Assembly: GCA_026929865.2 (NCBI GenBank)
Contig: CM049403.1
Span: 9,524,001 to 9,588,000, forward strand
Direction of reading: 5' to 3'
Source of the DNA: Hyperoplus lanceolatus
Taxonomy: Eukaryota; Chordata; Actinopteri; Uranoscopiformes; Ammodytidae
DNA: 64,000 nucleotides
Below the pieces are notes generated by a model that was not told the DNA's origin, did no database searches, and saw nothing but the letters and a program-made list of their open reading frames with translations. Each line of letters starts with the position of its first letter. Position 1 is the stretch's first letter. Made by a program: the position numbers and the translations under genes. Positions 24,266 through 38,471 of the stretch are shown here, piece by piece.

Positions 24266-24875
24266 ACACCACTCCACTGAAAATGGTTCCAGAGTGGGCC
24301 CGATGAATGAAAAGCATTGAGAGGACGGAGAGGATTTGTACTTCTCCACTGAAGTTCTCGAGAAACCTGCTGATAAACAGTGGTAGATTCTGAATAGCTG
24401 GATGCTGATGAATCTTTATGTGACAGGTGTCCAGTCCAGAAACCACGTGTGAGGAGAAGCAGTGAGGAGGTTCACGTCACCACGCCTGATGGCCGACTGA
24501 ACCTCAGATTCTCTGCAGACCACAGACTGTAAATCAATGGCTACAGGCAGCACCTCTGAGCGAGTCACTGCCTAATGTACACTGTGATGCTATTGTGGCA
24601 GCTATTTATTTATTTAGACTGCCACTACATGGCATTGCTAAATGCTGGTATGATTAAACCAGCCACTTGAGCCAGGGCTCTGTGCAGATGTGTATCTGTG
24701 TAGACAGTCCTTTGTATATCAATATATTATGTAGTATATTTTTTACATCATCATTGTGAATGAGAAGAGGCGGAGTGGAGGTAGCAAATAGCCGAGTCTG
24801 TAGCATGTGACGGTTGTTTCCCTTGTGCACTTTATGAAAAGGACTCATCCAAAGGTTCTATTATTTATTTGTGAA

Positions 24876-24899
24876 AATAAATCACTTGTTCACAATAAA
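24876..24899 (+). terminator. rasl11b poly(A) signals
   Basis: AATAAA at 24876-24881 and again at 24894-24899, about 610-635 bases after the stop. The 3' UTR also holds an AU-rich run (ATTTATTTATTT near 24602-24615), a possible mRNA-stability element. Confidence 0.75.
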
Positions 24900-26084
24900 A
24901 TGATGATGAATTTGAATTTGACTGTTTGTGGTTATTCATTAACAGTTTACATATATGCATCTGCCAGCAGAAACAAACACACACGCAGACACTACATTTA
25001 TTATGCTTCCCTATGAAGACACTCACTCACCTGACTTATGAATATACAGATATTTAATAAATTGCTTTGATAACAGCATTAATTAGAACGCATTGATGAC
25101 AAAAAAAGCTCTTGTGACACTTAAAACTAAATGACTTTAGAAAAAAATAAACTTAACAGATTGCAATTGGGTCATAAAACGTAAAAATGCCATTAAAATA
25201 GTCAAATAACTATGTACAGTGGGGAGTATCTGTAGTAAAACGCTAGTCCGCAACAAATGTCACAGGTGTAGTATATGTATATAGTATCTACATGAAGTCA
25301 TAGCAGTCATCACAACCATATTGTTGTCATTACCGCTATAGAGAACAGTGTTTAAAATCTGCATTGCCTAAGACATTTATGACCTGAATGCGTTGGTTTT
25401 TGCAAAATAAAAATTAGAGTATCATAAACAGTTAAGTAATACATCCACTTCTCAGGTCTGGAGATCTGTCTACAGCCAAAGACTACTAGTACTATGAACC
25501 CGAGGAAATTAAGTTGACCATGAAAAAAAAATACAAAAATAAAGCTGTTGAAATAACCTGAGCCGAGAGAGTTCATGTTAGTTTTTTATTAGGGACTCTT
25601 CTGGGAAATGGAAAGATGAGAAGAAAAATGATATAAAGCAGTTTTCCAATGAAAGCTCTGTGTGTGTGTGTGTGTGTGATCTTAGAAAACTTGTTTATTT
25701 ACAATCCAGAACCTAATTAGTGAATCCTGAAAATCCTCTTCCAAATCTGTCAAAGTGGGGGCTGAAAACTCAAGAGCACGCTGGATTACAACCACACTTC
25801 CCTTTTTTTCTACGTTGGGACAAAACATGTGTCCAACTGTTGTTCATTCACATGTAGTGCAGGTGGGTTAAAAATGACTGAGCTCTAGCCGAGGTGATTC
25901 ATGTTGGAGAGAATAAAGAGTACTATATGGAGGGAGGGAGATGGGGTTGGGTAGGTGAGTTCTTAAGGCCAGGACACCACGGCCCGATAATCGCCGTCGT
26001 AGAGTTTTGAGGGGGCGGGGACACGAATCTGTTTGGTGTGCGCCGTGAAATCGGTCGTCGTAGATGTCGTCGGGCTTCTTTTGA

Positions 26085-26108
26085 GCCGATTGAACATGTT
26101 CAATCGGC
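26085..26108. repeat. Perfect 24-bp palindrome
   Basis: GCCGATTGAAC-ATGTTCAATCGGC reads identically on both strands (left and right halves 12 bp each). Confidence 0.85.
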
Positions 26109-26408
26109 GGCGGGCAGTCTTTCAGTTGGAGCAATTTGATTTGTGGAGGGCTAGCGAATCAGTGAAGCCCAGAAGTGAGGCGGGTAGCACAAACAGCTAT
26201 CAACAGTTAGCCATTGATTTAATGTGTTTGTTTGTTTCGTTCAGCGAGTACTCGCATACATCAACCCTTGTTGACTGCTCGACACCATGCTCAACACTCT
26301 CTGCTAATAATGGTGCTCTTTATGGTCCATAAATATAAATACGTATTTCTATCTATGTTTATGGTCTAGAGAGCCGTCCATCATTTCCGGCTTCCGTATT
26401 TTTTCCGT

Positions 26409-26440
26409 ATCATTTACGAGTGAAACCACTCGTAAATGAT
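26409..26440. repeat. Perfect hairpin, 14-bp arms
   Basis: Arms ATCATTTACGAGTG and its exact complement around the loop AAAC. Confidence 0.9.
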
Positions 26441-26931
26441 GCCGCTCTTGTCACCATATGATGTGGCGAGGTGTGAATGGATAACAGAGAGTGTGTATTC
26501 TCTCCACCGCAACGGCACACCTCTGATAGACCCCCTCACTAGTACCACAAAGTTCATACGTGTTTTGCTTTTTAACAAGTGGACGTGACAGTGTATGTAT
26601 GCATATAGCGCCACATGAGAAAGGGAATTGATTATATTCAATGAAAGCACCAACAAAGATGGTTCGCGTATTTAAGTGTAAGCTTCCTGTTTGGCGGCAG
26701 AAGAAAGGGATCTTGTCAGTCGCACGTGAAAAATAAACATTTTCTTTACCCTTCACCAAGCATAAGAACAGCATGCTGAGTAATTTATGTTCCTTGATTT
26801 TTTGCACCTCTGAAACGGTGAATGTCACACCGTACAAGAGGTGTCGAGAGACCACGTTTGGCGGTGCATGTGTCCTTCTACATGTGTTGAGTGCATGCGT
26901 TGTGTTCCACGTGACTCCCTCTCTCTCGCTC

Positions 26932-27024
26932 TCACACGCCCATTTCAGGCGCCAGGCGTCGGGTGGCGAAGAGCAGCTCGGGGATGTCCGTCGGCCTCAA
27001 CAATCTGGTGGACAAAACCAACAC
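26932..27024 (-). CDS. scfd2: scfd2 terminal coding exon
   Basis: 93 bp, 30 codons plus TGA: VLVLSTRLLRPTDIPELLFA, then RRLAPEMGV. The acceptor is CCCCAG. Not visible as a long frame because it is short, but the match to the SCFD2 C-terminus is strong. Confidence 0.95.
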   Translation of the reverse strand: MLVLSTRLLRPTDIPELLFATRRLAPEMGV

Positions 27025-29955
27025 CTGGGGGCAGAAACAATGCACACACTCGTTAATGTTTGGAAATTGAATGCTGGGTGTAACTTGACCCCCTTTTGAA
27101 TGGTGGTTAGTCAGGGCTGACTACATTAGCAATAAACAAGCTGTGTGTGAATCAGGTGGCCTCGGGCAGCTTAATTTGAATGAATCATTTCCGCAAACAG
27201 GTCCTCTGCTCTGGGCTAGCGGTATGTTTAGTCATTGTTTGACTTTTTTTTTTTTTCAGGAGGGCGTCAGGACACTTCAACATCTCATTTTTGAGTGTGT
27301 GAGGATCTGTGTGAGGAGTTGGTCACATGTGAAGAATGAAACAGAAGTTGTGTATTTCTTTCTAACAATTGTAACTGGTTGGGTAATGATCCATTACTCA
27401 ATACATGGAATATGTTATTCTGGCTGATGCACACACTGTGACTGATTTGTAAAGTGTCCTAATGGCTTGATACAGATGTTACAGGGACCATGAGGAAAAT
27501 AACTACAGGGCTGTGAATGCTGGGAAGATGGATTACTACATATCCCATGATTTTTATCGTTATGTATGTTTTGATGCAGAATCTATACTTTAGGTAAAGT
27601 TTGTCCTCTTTCAGTGCTTTGTGGTTAGGAGAAGACCCCAGCACTCCTCTTATGTTGTATAACAGAGGAGCTTTGTTTCTCTACAGCGTGTTGCTTTAAC
27701 TCGGGGTCAGCAACCAAAGTTGGCAACGATTCTGTTTGCAGTGGCACAGTCTGTATATTTCAGAGGAATTTCTGTCCAAAGGCAAGGACCAGATCTCTGT
27801 AGCTTGCCCATAGACATTCACCATCATACTTAGACACACAAACACACACACTTGCTTTTCATTCAGTATATTGTGTACGTATGTGCTAAAGTTGCATCCG
27901 CACTAAGGTGGGTACGTGTGTGGGCCAGTAGGTTACTGTATAAACCCCGTCTTTATTCAGTTCAGCCTGATTACAGATGGAAGGCTTTTCATTGAATCTG
28001 GCCTCCTTCTCAAAACCTTTTATTAAGGCATTACCCACGTTACCCCAGCCTCATACCCCACACTGCTCTCACACAGAGAAACACACATTAATCTGCATGT
28101 CAGCGTGGAAGGCATGTGTAAGTCATAGCATTTAAAACGCAACCCGAACACAAAGGCAGGCAGGCAAGACAGACAGACATTAACGTCTCATGGAATCAAT
28201 TACCGTGAGGGATCAGATGGCGCCCTCACCTCCACACCTGAGCCTGGCCACCTGTGTATGTAGGTCAGCCTGGTAATGTGTGTTCACCCAGTCTGAAATC
28301 TGTCTAATGGGAGGTCAGTGCGTAAACATGACTGTCTTTTTAGCTTTATCTTTGTTTATCTGATATCTAACGGCTAAAGAAACGACTCATTCGGTTCCAT
28401 CCAACGTCCAAGTAGTAGAAGAAGTATGAAGTAAATATGGAGTCATATATCCACATGCAAAATTAACTTAGAACATAGGTTAGAGATGATCAGTTTGTTT
28501 TGATAATGAGAGACCGGCATAGGGGATTAGGGGATTTCAGTTGTTTTGTCAAAATATTTCCATTCATATGAAGCGGTATGTATTGGAAGAGGAATCCAAG
28601 CGTAACAAACATCTCCAAAGTTCTGCGCTGGCAGGAAAAAACTTTTGCCTATGGTGGATGAAATATTCACTAATTGAGCAGAAAAAGTGAGAATAGAAAA
28701 ATCTCAATATTCTCCACTGCAAGTAAAACAACTCAATATATAAAAGCATGGGAGCACATATAAAAACTGGATTACTGGATTATCAGCACACTGCACTGAA
28801 ACTATTCAAAGTGTTATATGACTAATATGCAGGTGGAATGGGCCCACTCAGGGTTCTTTAATACAGAATTAGTAAACCACTGTTAAATGTTAAAGCTGGT
28901 AAAGATGGTGTATGATTAACCATCTTACACACTAAAATTAAGTTAAGTAAAATCATGCACATCTTGTTCATGTGGAGTTTTGGTCTTAAATGATCCATTC
29001 ACTTCTTTCAAAAAGGACCTTAACCACAGGCCTTTTACTACTTGTAGTTCAGTTAGCATTATCCACTATGGGATGTGAAGGACTTCACCGGCCCTGCCTA
29101 AGTGACAGCTTGAGAGTTGACCCTTGGGAAACTGAAACAGAGTCAAACATGAAAGGAGAAAACATGCTCACCTGGGTCCCTGGTTTGTGTGTGGCGGCGA
29201 CCTCTTTGATGAGACGAAGCTCGGAGGGCGTGACCCCACCCACCAGGAAGAGGAGGAGCAGGGGGTTGTCACTGGGGTGTGGACGGCTCACCTATGGGGG
29301 GTAAAGACGGGGCACATTGTGATGGTCATCGGTCAACTGTTAAGACCATGTGAGGGTCCCTTTTTATAGGAAACTATTAATCACTTCATCATTTCCTTTC
29401 CTTCCGTATTACTGTCTGTGTTTATCTCCATGCCGAGTCACTGCTCAGCTTGACACCTGTGATACTGTGGTGATACTGATGAGAGTGGACCCCCCCCAAA
29501 CAGGGCTTGATGGATGTCGGCTTATCCCATATACAGGTGAAACTCAATAAAATTGGTATATCGTGCAAAAGTTTTATTTATTTCAATAATTCAACTAAAA
29601 AAACTAAAATATTATATTATGTAGACTCATTACATGCAAAGTGAGAAAATTATATATTTTTTTGATTGCCTTATGGAATATTCTAATATTTTGAGATGCT
29701 GGATTTTTGATTTTCATGAGCTGTAAGCCGGAATCCTGAAAAGTTAAACAAAAAATTCTGAAATATATAACTATACGTCCAACCCTAACCCTAATACATC
29801 TAGAACATATGGAACTTTCACTTGGTTAATTCAATCAGATTTAAAAAAGAGCTTTTCCATGATATTCTAATAATATAAGTTTCACCTGTAGGTGTTAGGA
29901 TGGAGGACACATGGAAAGCAGGTGTACACACACATGCTCTCGTTCATCACATGCA

Positions 29956-30014
<59 letters not shown>

Positions 30015-33000
30015 ACATACATACATACACACACACACATACAAATGTCAAAGAAACAGTGGTGAGGGTCAGGTTAGCTCTCACAGCCTCACACACACAC
30101 AGCAGAATAGATTTTGAACTGCCCCCTTGAAGATGAATTTCTAACAGCAGGGTAGGGTCTTTTGTCATTGTTGAACGGGATTGGCTGCTGGGGAATAATG
30201 GCTTTGGTCCATTGGTGGTGGCCAGCTGCAGGCGGGGGAGATTTGCTGCCTTGAATGCCAACCGGGCAATCAGTGCTGCAGGGGGCGGACCCGGGTCGAG
30301 CGTGGCTGTCCACGTGAAGCTCCTCCCGGCCGAGTGGCTCAAGGCAGAAGCGTGTTGGGGATCATTCAACATGTGTTTTGTAAAAAAAAATGTGTGTGAG
30401 AGCAAATATGTTTTCCAGTAGATTCTGCACATGTAATATTTATTTGGAGGAGGATCCGTGGCACTCGATCGCACCCGCTACATGTGCGAGTAGATCAGCA
30501 GCGCCTGCGTGTTGGCTGGATCATAATGGAGACACACAACAGCTGCTGCCAGTGTTTGAAGCATGTGCACCGACATGCAATAGACAGAGAAGGGGGACAG
30601 GGCTTGCGTAGGGTGTCTAAAGACAAGGTGTGAAGCGTGCAGATAATTGTTGTGAGGAGAGGAAGGCATTTTTTTCTTTATGTTAATTCTTCTTCTTCTT
30701 CTTCTTCTTCTTCTTCTTCTTCTTCTTCTTCTTCCAATTAAATAAATTAAAAGACAATTTAATAGAAAAATTAAAATGTAAATATAATTTAAAAATAAAA
30801 TGTAAATAAAAATAAAACATTTAAATAAACACAAGTATAAAACAATATTTTAAATGAAAAAATAAAATAATAATAATAATAATGCTGCTGTCAGCAAGTC
30901 GCCTTTGTCTGAGGAAATAAGTTCACTAAACCAGTGTTCCCTTACACCTAGAGACTAAAGGGGTACACATTTTCTATCAGACATCAGTTCAGATCATCTA
31001 AATCAGGGGTTCTCAAACTTTTGATAGCTGAGGGCCAATTTAGGAACCCAACATTGGACCGAGGGCCACCGAAGGAGAAAAACTGAAAAAACTGAAATAA
31101 TTTCAATGGCCAGCGTCTTTGCATCTTTAGAGTTTACATGTATTGGTCTGCATCCAATAATGTATAATTAACACATTTTAATTAATACATGAAGGGCTAG
31201 GTTTCATTTCAACATGGGACACATTCAAAATTGAGGTACGAACACTTAATTTTGTGCATTTTGGTAAATTTTTATGCAGTAATTTGTGTCTTCTGTATTT
31301 ATTTATGGTGGACATGTTAAGAAAAAGACAACTAGCTCCTATTGACACAAATCTAATGGAATATAAATCAGTAAGGCACTGAGGCATTCTGTATTGCATT
31401 CAAATATTTATTCTACTTTATTGTTCAAAACCTTCTGCATATTGAAAACGTATCACCTTTTGGAGTGTTTTTTATAGGAGTCACTACTCATGATGTAGCA
31501 CCAGTGTTAACTATTATGACACTATACATTGGAAATAAACAGGATGGGCTATCAGCAGTCAACTAGGCAGATAGTTCCATGGCTATCAGAAGCTAGCTAA
31601 CGTTAGCTTGTTAGCTAAACTTTAGGCAAAAAAGTAGAATAGAATAGTAAAATAGAAACCAGATAATGTTAGCATCCATCTTTAGACACTTGACCTAATC
31701 TAATTCACCTTGAAGGTGAGAAAGTGCATCGTATTGGGCTTGACAAGGTCACTATCTAACAACTTACATTGGGACCACTACACTGCCTGCTGCACTGCGG
31801 GAGGCTGACCAGCCGTCTGCAACGAGAGGCAGAGGCCAGCCGAACTTCGCAAGTTTAAGATGGTACGGTCCACTGTAGGGGTGATATTATTAATAATTGG
31901 GGAATGAATATAAACAATTAGGAGGGATATTTAAGTATTTCGACCCCTGTACTGTTCTTACTGTTACGGGGGACGCATAATAATTTCATAATTCATAATT
32001 CAATGCGGGCCGCCAGATATGTTTCGCCATTGGCCCGCGGGCCGCACTTTGAGAACCACTGATCTAAAGCATATTCCGATGATTCGTGTCAGTGGATTTA
32101 GTAGCTTTATTCATCAAAGTTAAATTTTTTTACAACATATAATTTTTTATACACACACAAACAAACAAACACCTGCACCATCACAACATACAAAACATCA
32201 AACAAAAAAACAAAACAGAAAAAAATGCAAATCTATCATGTTTTCATCCATCATAAAAGTCACGTATGGCTCCCAGAGCTCGCCAAATTCCCTCCGCTTG
32301 CCCTCTTGTGTGTCATACTTGTATTCAGTCCACTGAGAATCTAGACTCCCCCTCAGGCTCTGCTACTCTTATCCTGGGAAGACTTCTACAGCCAACGGAC
32401 ATACAAGGCCAGGGTCACACCACCCCTTACATAACAATTCAAAGTAGCTTTCTTTTGTTTATATTTGGGTCTGGATTGGAACCCACCAGTTAGGACAGCT
32501 GCTCTCTATGATATCACAGCCTCAAGATAGAAAGTTTAGCTTTGCAACAGTGGCATGTGTAACATAAATGAGATTACAAAGCAATGTACGTGAGATATCC
32601 TGCAACTTTTTTATTTAAAGGGATAGTTCAGCATTTTTTAAATATTTTTTTAAGATTATTTTCAATGCTTTATTTATAGTGCAGAGAGACAGAGATGAAA
32701 TGGGGCAGAGAGGGGAATGACATGTTCATGTGCATGTTCTCTGCATAACGGATTTGAACCGGGTCTGCTGCAAGGACTGAGCCTCATGGGGGGACGCTCT
32801 AACCACTACACCACGAGTGCCCCCCCCCCCCCCCACCCCCCAGTATTTTTGAAGTGCGGTTGTTTGAGGTACTTTGGCAGAGTTAGTCTGTTACCTTATG
32901 GAGTTGGCAACCAGTGCAGTCATTTACAGGAGTTTGGGGGAGACGTAGGAAAAGTCAGCAGTATACTGTTGAAGAGGGGGCCAGAAGAAATTTATTTTCT

Positions 33001-36000
33001 GCACATATATAAATACTCACTCAAAACATAAATATCCCTTAAATTGTATGCTAAACTGAGTTTTTTTCTACAGCTTTAGTTTGCCGCCAGACAGCTATTA
33101 ATTTTGTTTTCTTGCGTCTCTTGAATAATCAGCAGTAGCTCTGAGTCGAGCAGCTGATGGCTGAGTGAGACAAAAATAAACGGCTGTCTGTCTGGTGGAG
33201 AAAATCTCAGTAGTTTTCAATCGAACGGATAATTAGGTTTTAGGTTAGCGTTCATATCAATGGAGAAAAAATGTTTTACATCTAGCCCTCTGTGCAACAA
33301 TACAAGGCTGACTTCAGATACAGCTACATCTCCCCTAAACACCATCTGGTGACTGCACTGACAGCCATCTCCATAAGGTATCACACTAACAATGCATAAG
33401 TACCCCATACAACTCCACTTAAAAAATACTGAACTATCCCTTTAACCCATTGATGACGGCTGCTGCGCGATGCCACATTGGCTCTCCTGCCTGATGCTGC
33501 GTCGCGCAGCATTATTACTTTATCTAATTTTCATGGCATTCCCAGCATAGAATGCACTGTCTTTGGTTCAAATACACAAGAGGTGGGTTTTGTTGATTTT
33601 TTAAGACCACGTGACCACCCAAAAGTTGTGTGGTTTGCCGAAAATCACGTCAATCAAAAAAATAAAAAATAAAAAAATAAAACAAAATAATAAAAAAAAA
33701 TACGCCGGCTATGTCGGCGACAGAACAGTTAGTGGCGTTTGGTGCGCAGAATCAAGGTCTACTATAGACTACTGACGAAAATCACAAAACACATTGCATC
33801 TATTTATTAACAATATTTAATAATTTTCTAATTCATCTCTTTTTGACGATTTTTAGAAATATTTGTTGGTTTGTAAGCGCTAAGGGAGCATGTTTAAATA
33901 AAACCTGTGAACCTTAACTTTTAAATGTATTTTATTTCATGTTTCTATGTGCTACACAGGCTTAGATATTAAGGTTTTGGTAGACTTGACAATTCGTACT
34001 ATTTTTTCAGAAAACCCTCAGGCATTAAGGACATGCATCCTAGATTGCCATAGTCATCAATGGGTTAAAGCTTATATTTGGTAGCTGGTGTTAGTCAGAT
34101 GGAAGAAATGTAGCTAAATGAATTAAAAAGGGAAAATATCTCTTGTACATCTGAGACTCTAAAAAGAGTTTTAGTCTAAACAAAGACTAAAAGTGGGACA
34201 CCAGACACAAACTCACACGTTCAGTATTTGGTGTATTTCTTAAAGCAACAGTGCACAAGCTCTCGCTTCAACCTAATCCAGACTGCAGTGTCCACCGAGT
34301 TTAAAGCGACAGACTGTAAAGTACACAGTGGGCTCTGTGGTTAAAAATAGAGGTTTTATTGGGTTGTTTTATAGCATAAAGGGTGTTCACTGGGCTCCTA
34401 TAGAATGCTAAATAGAATGTTGAGGTTTATAGGTTCAGTGTGTCTGAGTTGGTGGTTTGTGGGCCTCGTTTATTAATTTGTGTAAAACAGGCCATGGTTA
34501 CACAACCAGTCTAATACCTCCTTCCCCCTCTGGGTAATCATCAGTTTAAGCAGGCCCAGATGTGGGATAATCACAATGTGGATAGTGATCTGCTCTGCGG
34601 TGGATATAAAGTATATTACCCACAGGACCAAAACAATATATCTGTAGATGAAAAATCTGGCCAAAATAATTATACTAACCCAAACATCATGGTCTTTGTG
34701 TCTCCTTCAGACACTCTCAAAACTAAGAAAAACTATATAAAGGAATAAATGAATGGTAAGACTTTACAATAAGGGTACGTTAACTAACTGTTATTAATGC
34801 TTAGTTAATGCTTTTAACGATTATTTCATGCTTATTAGGCTTTAACTAACTGTTAGATAATTTTTTGGCATTTTTAATGCTCAATTTATAGTGCAGAGAG
34901 TCATAGATGAAATGGGGCAGAGAGGGGAATGACATGCAGAGAATTGACCACGGGTAGGATTCGACCCGGGTCTGCTTGGAGGACTGAGTCTCATGGAGGG
35001 GGACACTCTAACCACTACACCACGAGTGCCCCCCCATCCATTTGTTTGTTTGATATACAGCAATGGGTCACCAAAGTCCTTTTGTAAACACTGCGGTATC
35101 TGCAAGCTGTACTGCATCATTCCATTGCAGTATCATTTTAGGGGCATGTGGAGTTATGGACAATGGCTGAGTCTGTAAAACATCACATTATTGTACCTGT
35201 AAGTGGCACTATAGTAAAAAAAAATAATAGTAAAGTGAAAGTATTAAAAAACACATAACTGTAACCCAGACAAAGCTGGACTTTTTTTTTTGGATTCCAT
35301 AGGTGAAGACAAACCTCTTGGAAAAAGTTACAGCAGCTACAGCACTTGCAGTTACAATGAACAGTAATGGCGCACCAAGTAGGATTGGAAAATGTGAGCT
35401 GTGTGCGAATTTACCAAAGACACAAAAAAGGCACACGTGCAGTTTCTTCAGAAAAATATCACCTAGCTACACCTTTTGTCGAGTGAAAATACTACTCTCT
35501 ATGGGGTATCCCTTGTTATGCCCAAACAAACACTGCTCTATAGGCCCCCAGTAGTTTGGTGGATGCCCATTTGCTGAGCCCATGTAGTGAAGCAAACTGT
35601 GCCTTTTGAAATGACAAGAAGCAGCTGGTTACATGAAGCTGGGTTTTTACTATAAAGCGTGATCCTCGTGCAAATGGTCCCTTTGTATTTGTCTCTGGGC
35701 AGTAGCTAGCTTGCATAATCAGTTATTTTATTGAGTGACATTTTTTGCAATTACTGATTGATTATAAAACAAACTAAAATGTTAAAGCTTTGATCTGTTG
35801 GTCATATCGCCTTAAGTAGTTTGTGCAACAACATCTCTGTCAGGTAATTGTGGTTAAGTACCAGGAAAAAAGAGATGGGCAAGTAGAAGCCAAGTAGTGA
35901 TGCCTTTGAAGTATTTTTTTGTTGTTGGTGTCCTTTAGTGTAAACACTGTATATATGTACAGACACAAGGAGCTCATTCAGCAAAAATTTAAATTAGGTG

Positions 36001-36373
36001 AAGTTCAAGACATGGGAGAAGGCTCTTTATTGTCCACACCAGGATAGTTGGCAGAGCTGACCCCATAACATAGAAACGTGTGAGAGTGTCTGTGTGATCG
36101 TGAGCAATTCTCTGACCTTCATGAACATGCTGAAACCGGTCTTGAGCAGGTCTGTGAGGCCGCCTGACATGTGCTCTATGTCCGGACATTCGAGCCGGTC
36201 GGGGTGGAAAACCTCCTCCAGGATCTGCCTCAGGAAAGGACAATAGCTCGCCTGAAAAGCACAAAAACACCCACAATACACTTGAAATGGAGAGTTATAT
36301 AACACCCCAAAACAACCACACTGACAACTGTTTTTTTTGGATGTGTTATTCTACCGTAAACAATCAGTGTACC

Positions 36374-36408
<35 letters not shown>

Positions 36409-38392
36409 ATATGAAGAGCTGTCGTTTTTTTCAACGAGAGCCCTCGTTTGATTGTTATAGCCTCCACATGTTTGTGTGAATGGCCTTGAATGGATGTGAG
36501 AGACAGTGGAGTTAAAAACAGCTCAGGTCGACCTAACAGGCCACTTCAGGAGGTGGTGCTTGGGCACTGGACATACAAAAATACCACAAAACAGCATTTT
36601 GTATGTGAGTGAGTGCTTTAAAACTATCCAAACAACCATTATGTTAGGTACAAACTGTGCAAATTATAAATAGTTTTTCACCGTGCTAGTGGTGTGCCTC
36701 TAGGGATGCCTATAGTTTGGTTGGGATACAATTAGCGCCATTAAAAAGGGTTCACAACAAGGTCTGATGGTTATTCAGGGTTTATTGTGAAATGTCTAAT
36801 GATTTAATGGATACCATGAAATCTGATATCACATATTCATGTTTTTCTACTAACTTTCCTTTTGTGTTGAATACATGCACGTCGTTTTCCTATGCATTTA
36901 CCCATGTTTTATATAAGTCATGAGTGACGATACTGACGATACATTTTTGGAATTACTTTGACCAATTACATTAACCAATAACATAATACATTTTTGCCAA
37001 TTATGTATTACATTATTGGCAAAAAGTTAGTACATGATTATTGATTTGGAAATTTTTTATCGGCTTTAATTACATTACAAATGTATTACGTTATCAGCGG
37101 TTATTACATAATTGGCTGCTACTACATGCGCTTTGTTCAAATACACCCTCACAGTGCCACTAGCTGTGTCTCTCAGCTCTTGTTTTCCTAGAGGACATAG
37201 AAGACAGTAAGAAGATGTGTTGAAGACCATCACATCTAGATCATAAAGGTCAGCCATGTTTGAGCGTATCCGTGTTTAAACTGAGTGAATGAGCTGATGA
37301 AAAACAGTCGGTTTCCCTGTGAACAAAAACATATTGACACCATCATCATATGATATAACCTGCTTCTCCAAAACAGTCAACAGCACCGGGCTTCACTTTA
37401 ACATTGTGATGAGCGGCAGAGCTTTTCACAATGTTTCATATCAACTCCTGCTCTGTCACACTGTGAAAGACATACGTTTCAATACAACACTGATGTCCTT
37501 GAAGGAGCTGAACTTGAAAACAAAAACTACAACTGGAGCTTCATACATTTTTCAAATATTGTTTAAAAGCTGATCCAGAGAAGTGAGCGGATCAAGAATT
37601 CACAGGCAAATTCTTTACATTTTCTTCCATGGGAGTAAAGTTTGCTGTCTCAAAGAACAATAAAGACCCGGATAAGACTTGGCAGAGCTCTATTTGAGTC
37701 CTCTGAATAGCAGTAAGTCTTAAAATAGGCTGGCTGGATTTTTTCCAGAACACTGGCTAACTTTTTTACCCCCACTTTCCATGAGGCCAAAGTTAGTGAC
37801 ACATCATGCCTACATGGCAAAAAAAATGTGCTGGAGGTAAGGAACATAATTTTTCCACTGTAAAAAGCAAACAGTCAAGCATTAAATACACACACCTACA
37901 CACTCACACAGACAGAATGTTTGGTCAGAAGCTAATGCCTCCAGGTGTTTTTCGCCTTCAGGCATCCTCTAACCTAAAATATGGAGTAATGTACCATTCG
38001 CCTCACAGCCTCCCACTCCTCTAGGCCTTCGGGGAAATCCTGCGGTCCACGTTGTATAAATTATGAATTATACAAGTCAACATTTACCGCTACCGGCATG
38101 ACTTTGCCTAGTGGGTCAGCCTGCACACTGAGCTGAGTGTAAACACATTAGTGATTCACCTCAGGGTTAATAACACACACACACACACACACACTCACTC
38201 ACAACATAAACAAAACCAACGTCACACACACACTCCATTTCCACTGGTAATCCAAGAAGCTAAAGGCGATTCCATTAAAAATGACCACGGCAAACACCCA
38301 CATGATGAAAACATGATCAGGGCTAATCAAATAATAATGCCAGGTCTTAAATATCTGTCTGCACACGCACGCACGCGCACACGCACGCACGC

Positions 38393-38471
<79 letters not shown>

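Larger units (their letters stand above)
24920..26931. other. Tail-to-tail intergenic gap, rasl11b to scfd2
   Basis: Contains a short (TG)n at 25660-25679, a 24-bp palindrome at 26085-26108 and a 14-bp-arm hairpin at 26409-26440. Part must be the scfd2 3' UTR. No canonical minus-strand AATAAA close to the stop was seen. Confidence 0.5.

Noticed and set aside
26033-26332. Plus-strand 99-residue frame between rasl11b and scfd2
   Set aside because: It spans a perfect DNA palindrome, has no homology I recognise and sits in a probable repeat or scfd2 3' UTR.
35303-35554. Frame with Cys pairs (CELCANLPKTQKRHTC), possibly a transposase zinc-finger end
   Set aside because: The Cys/His spacing does not fit a family I can name and no flanking transposase sequence was seen.
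37075-37257. Minus-strand 60-residue frame (MADLYDLDVMVF)
   Set aside because: It lies in degenerate repeat-like DNA with no known domain and no splice-supported partner.
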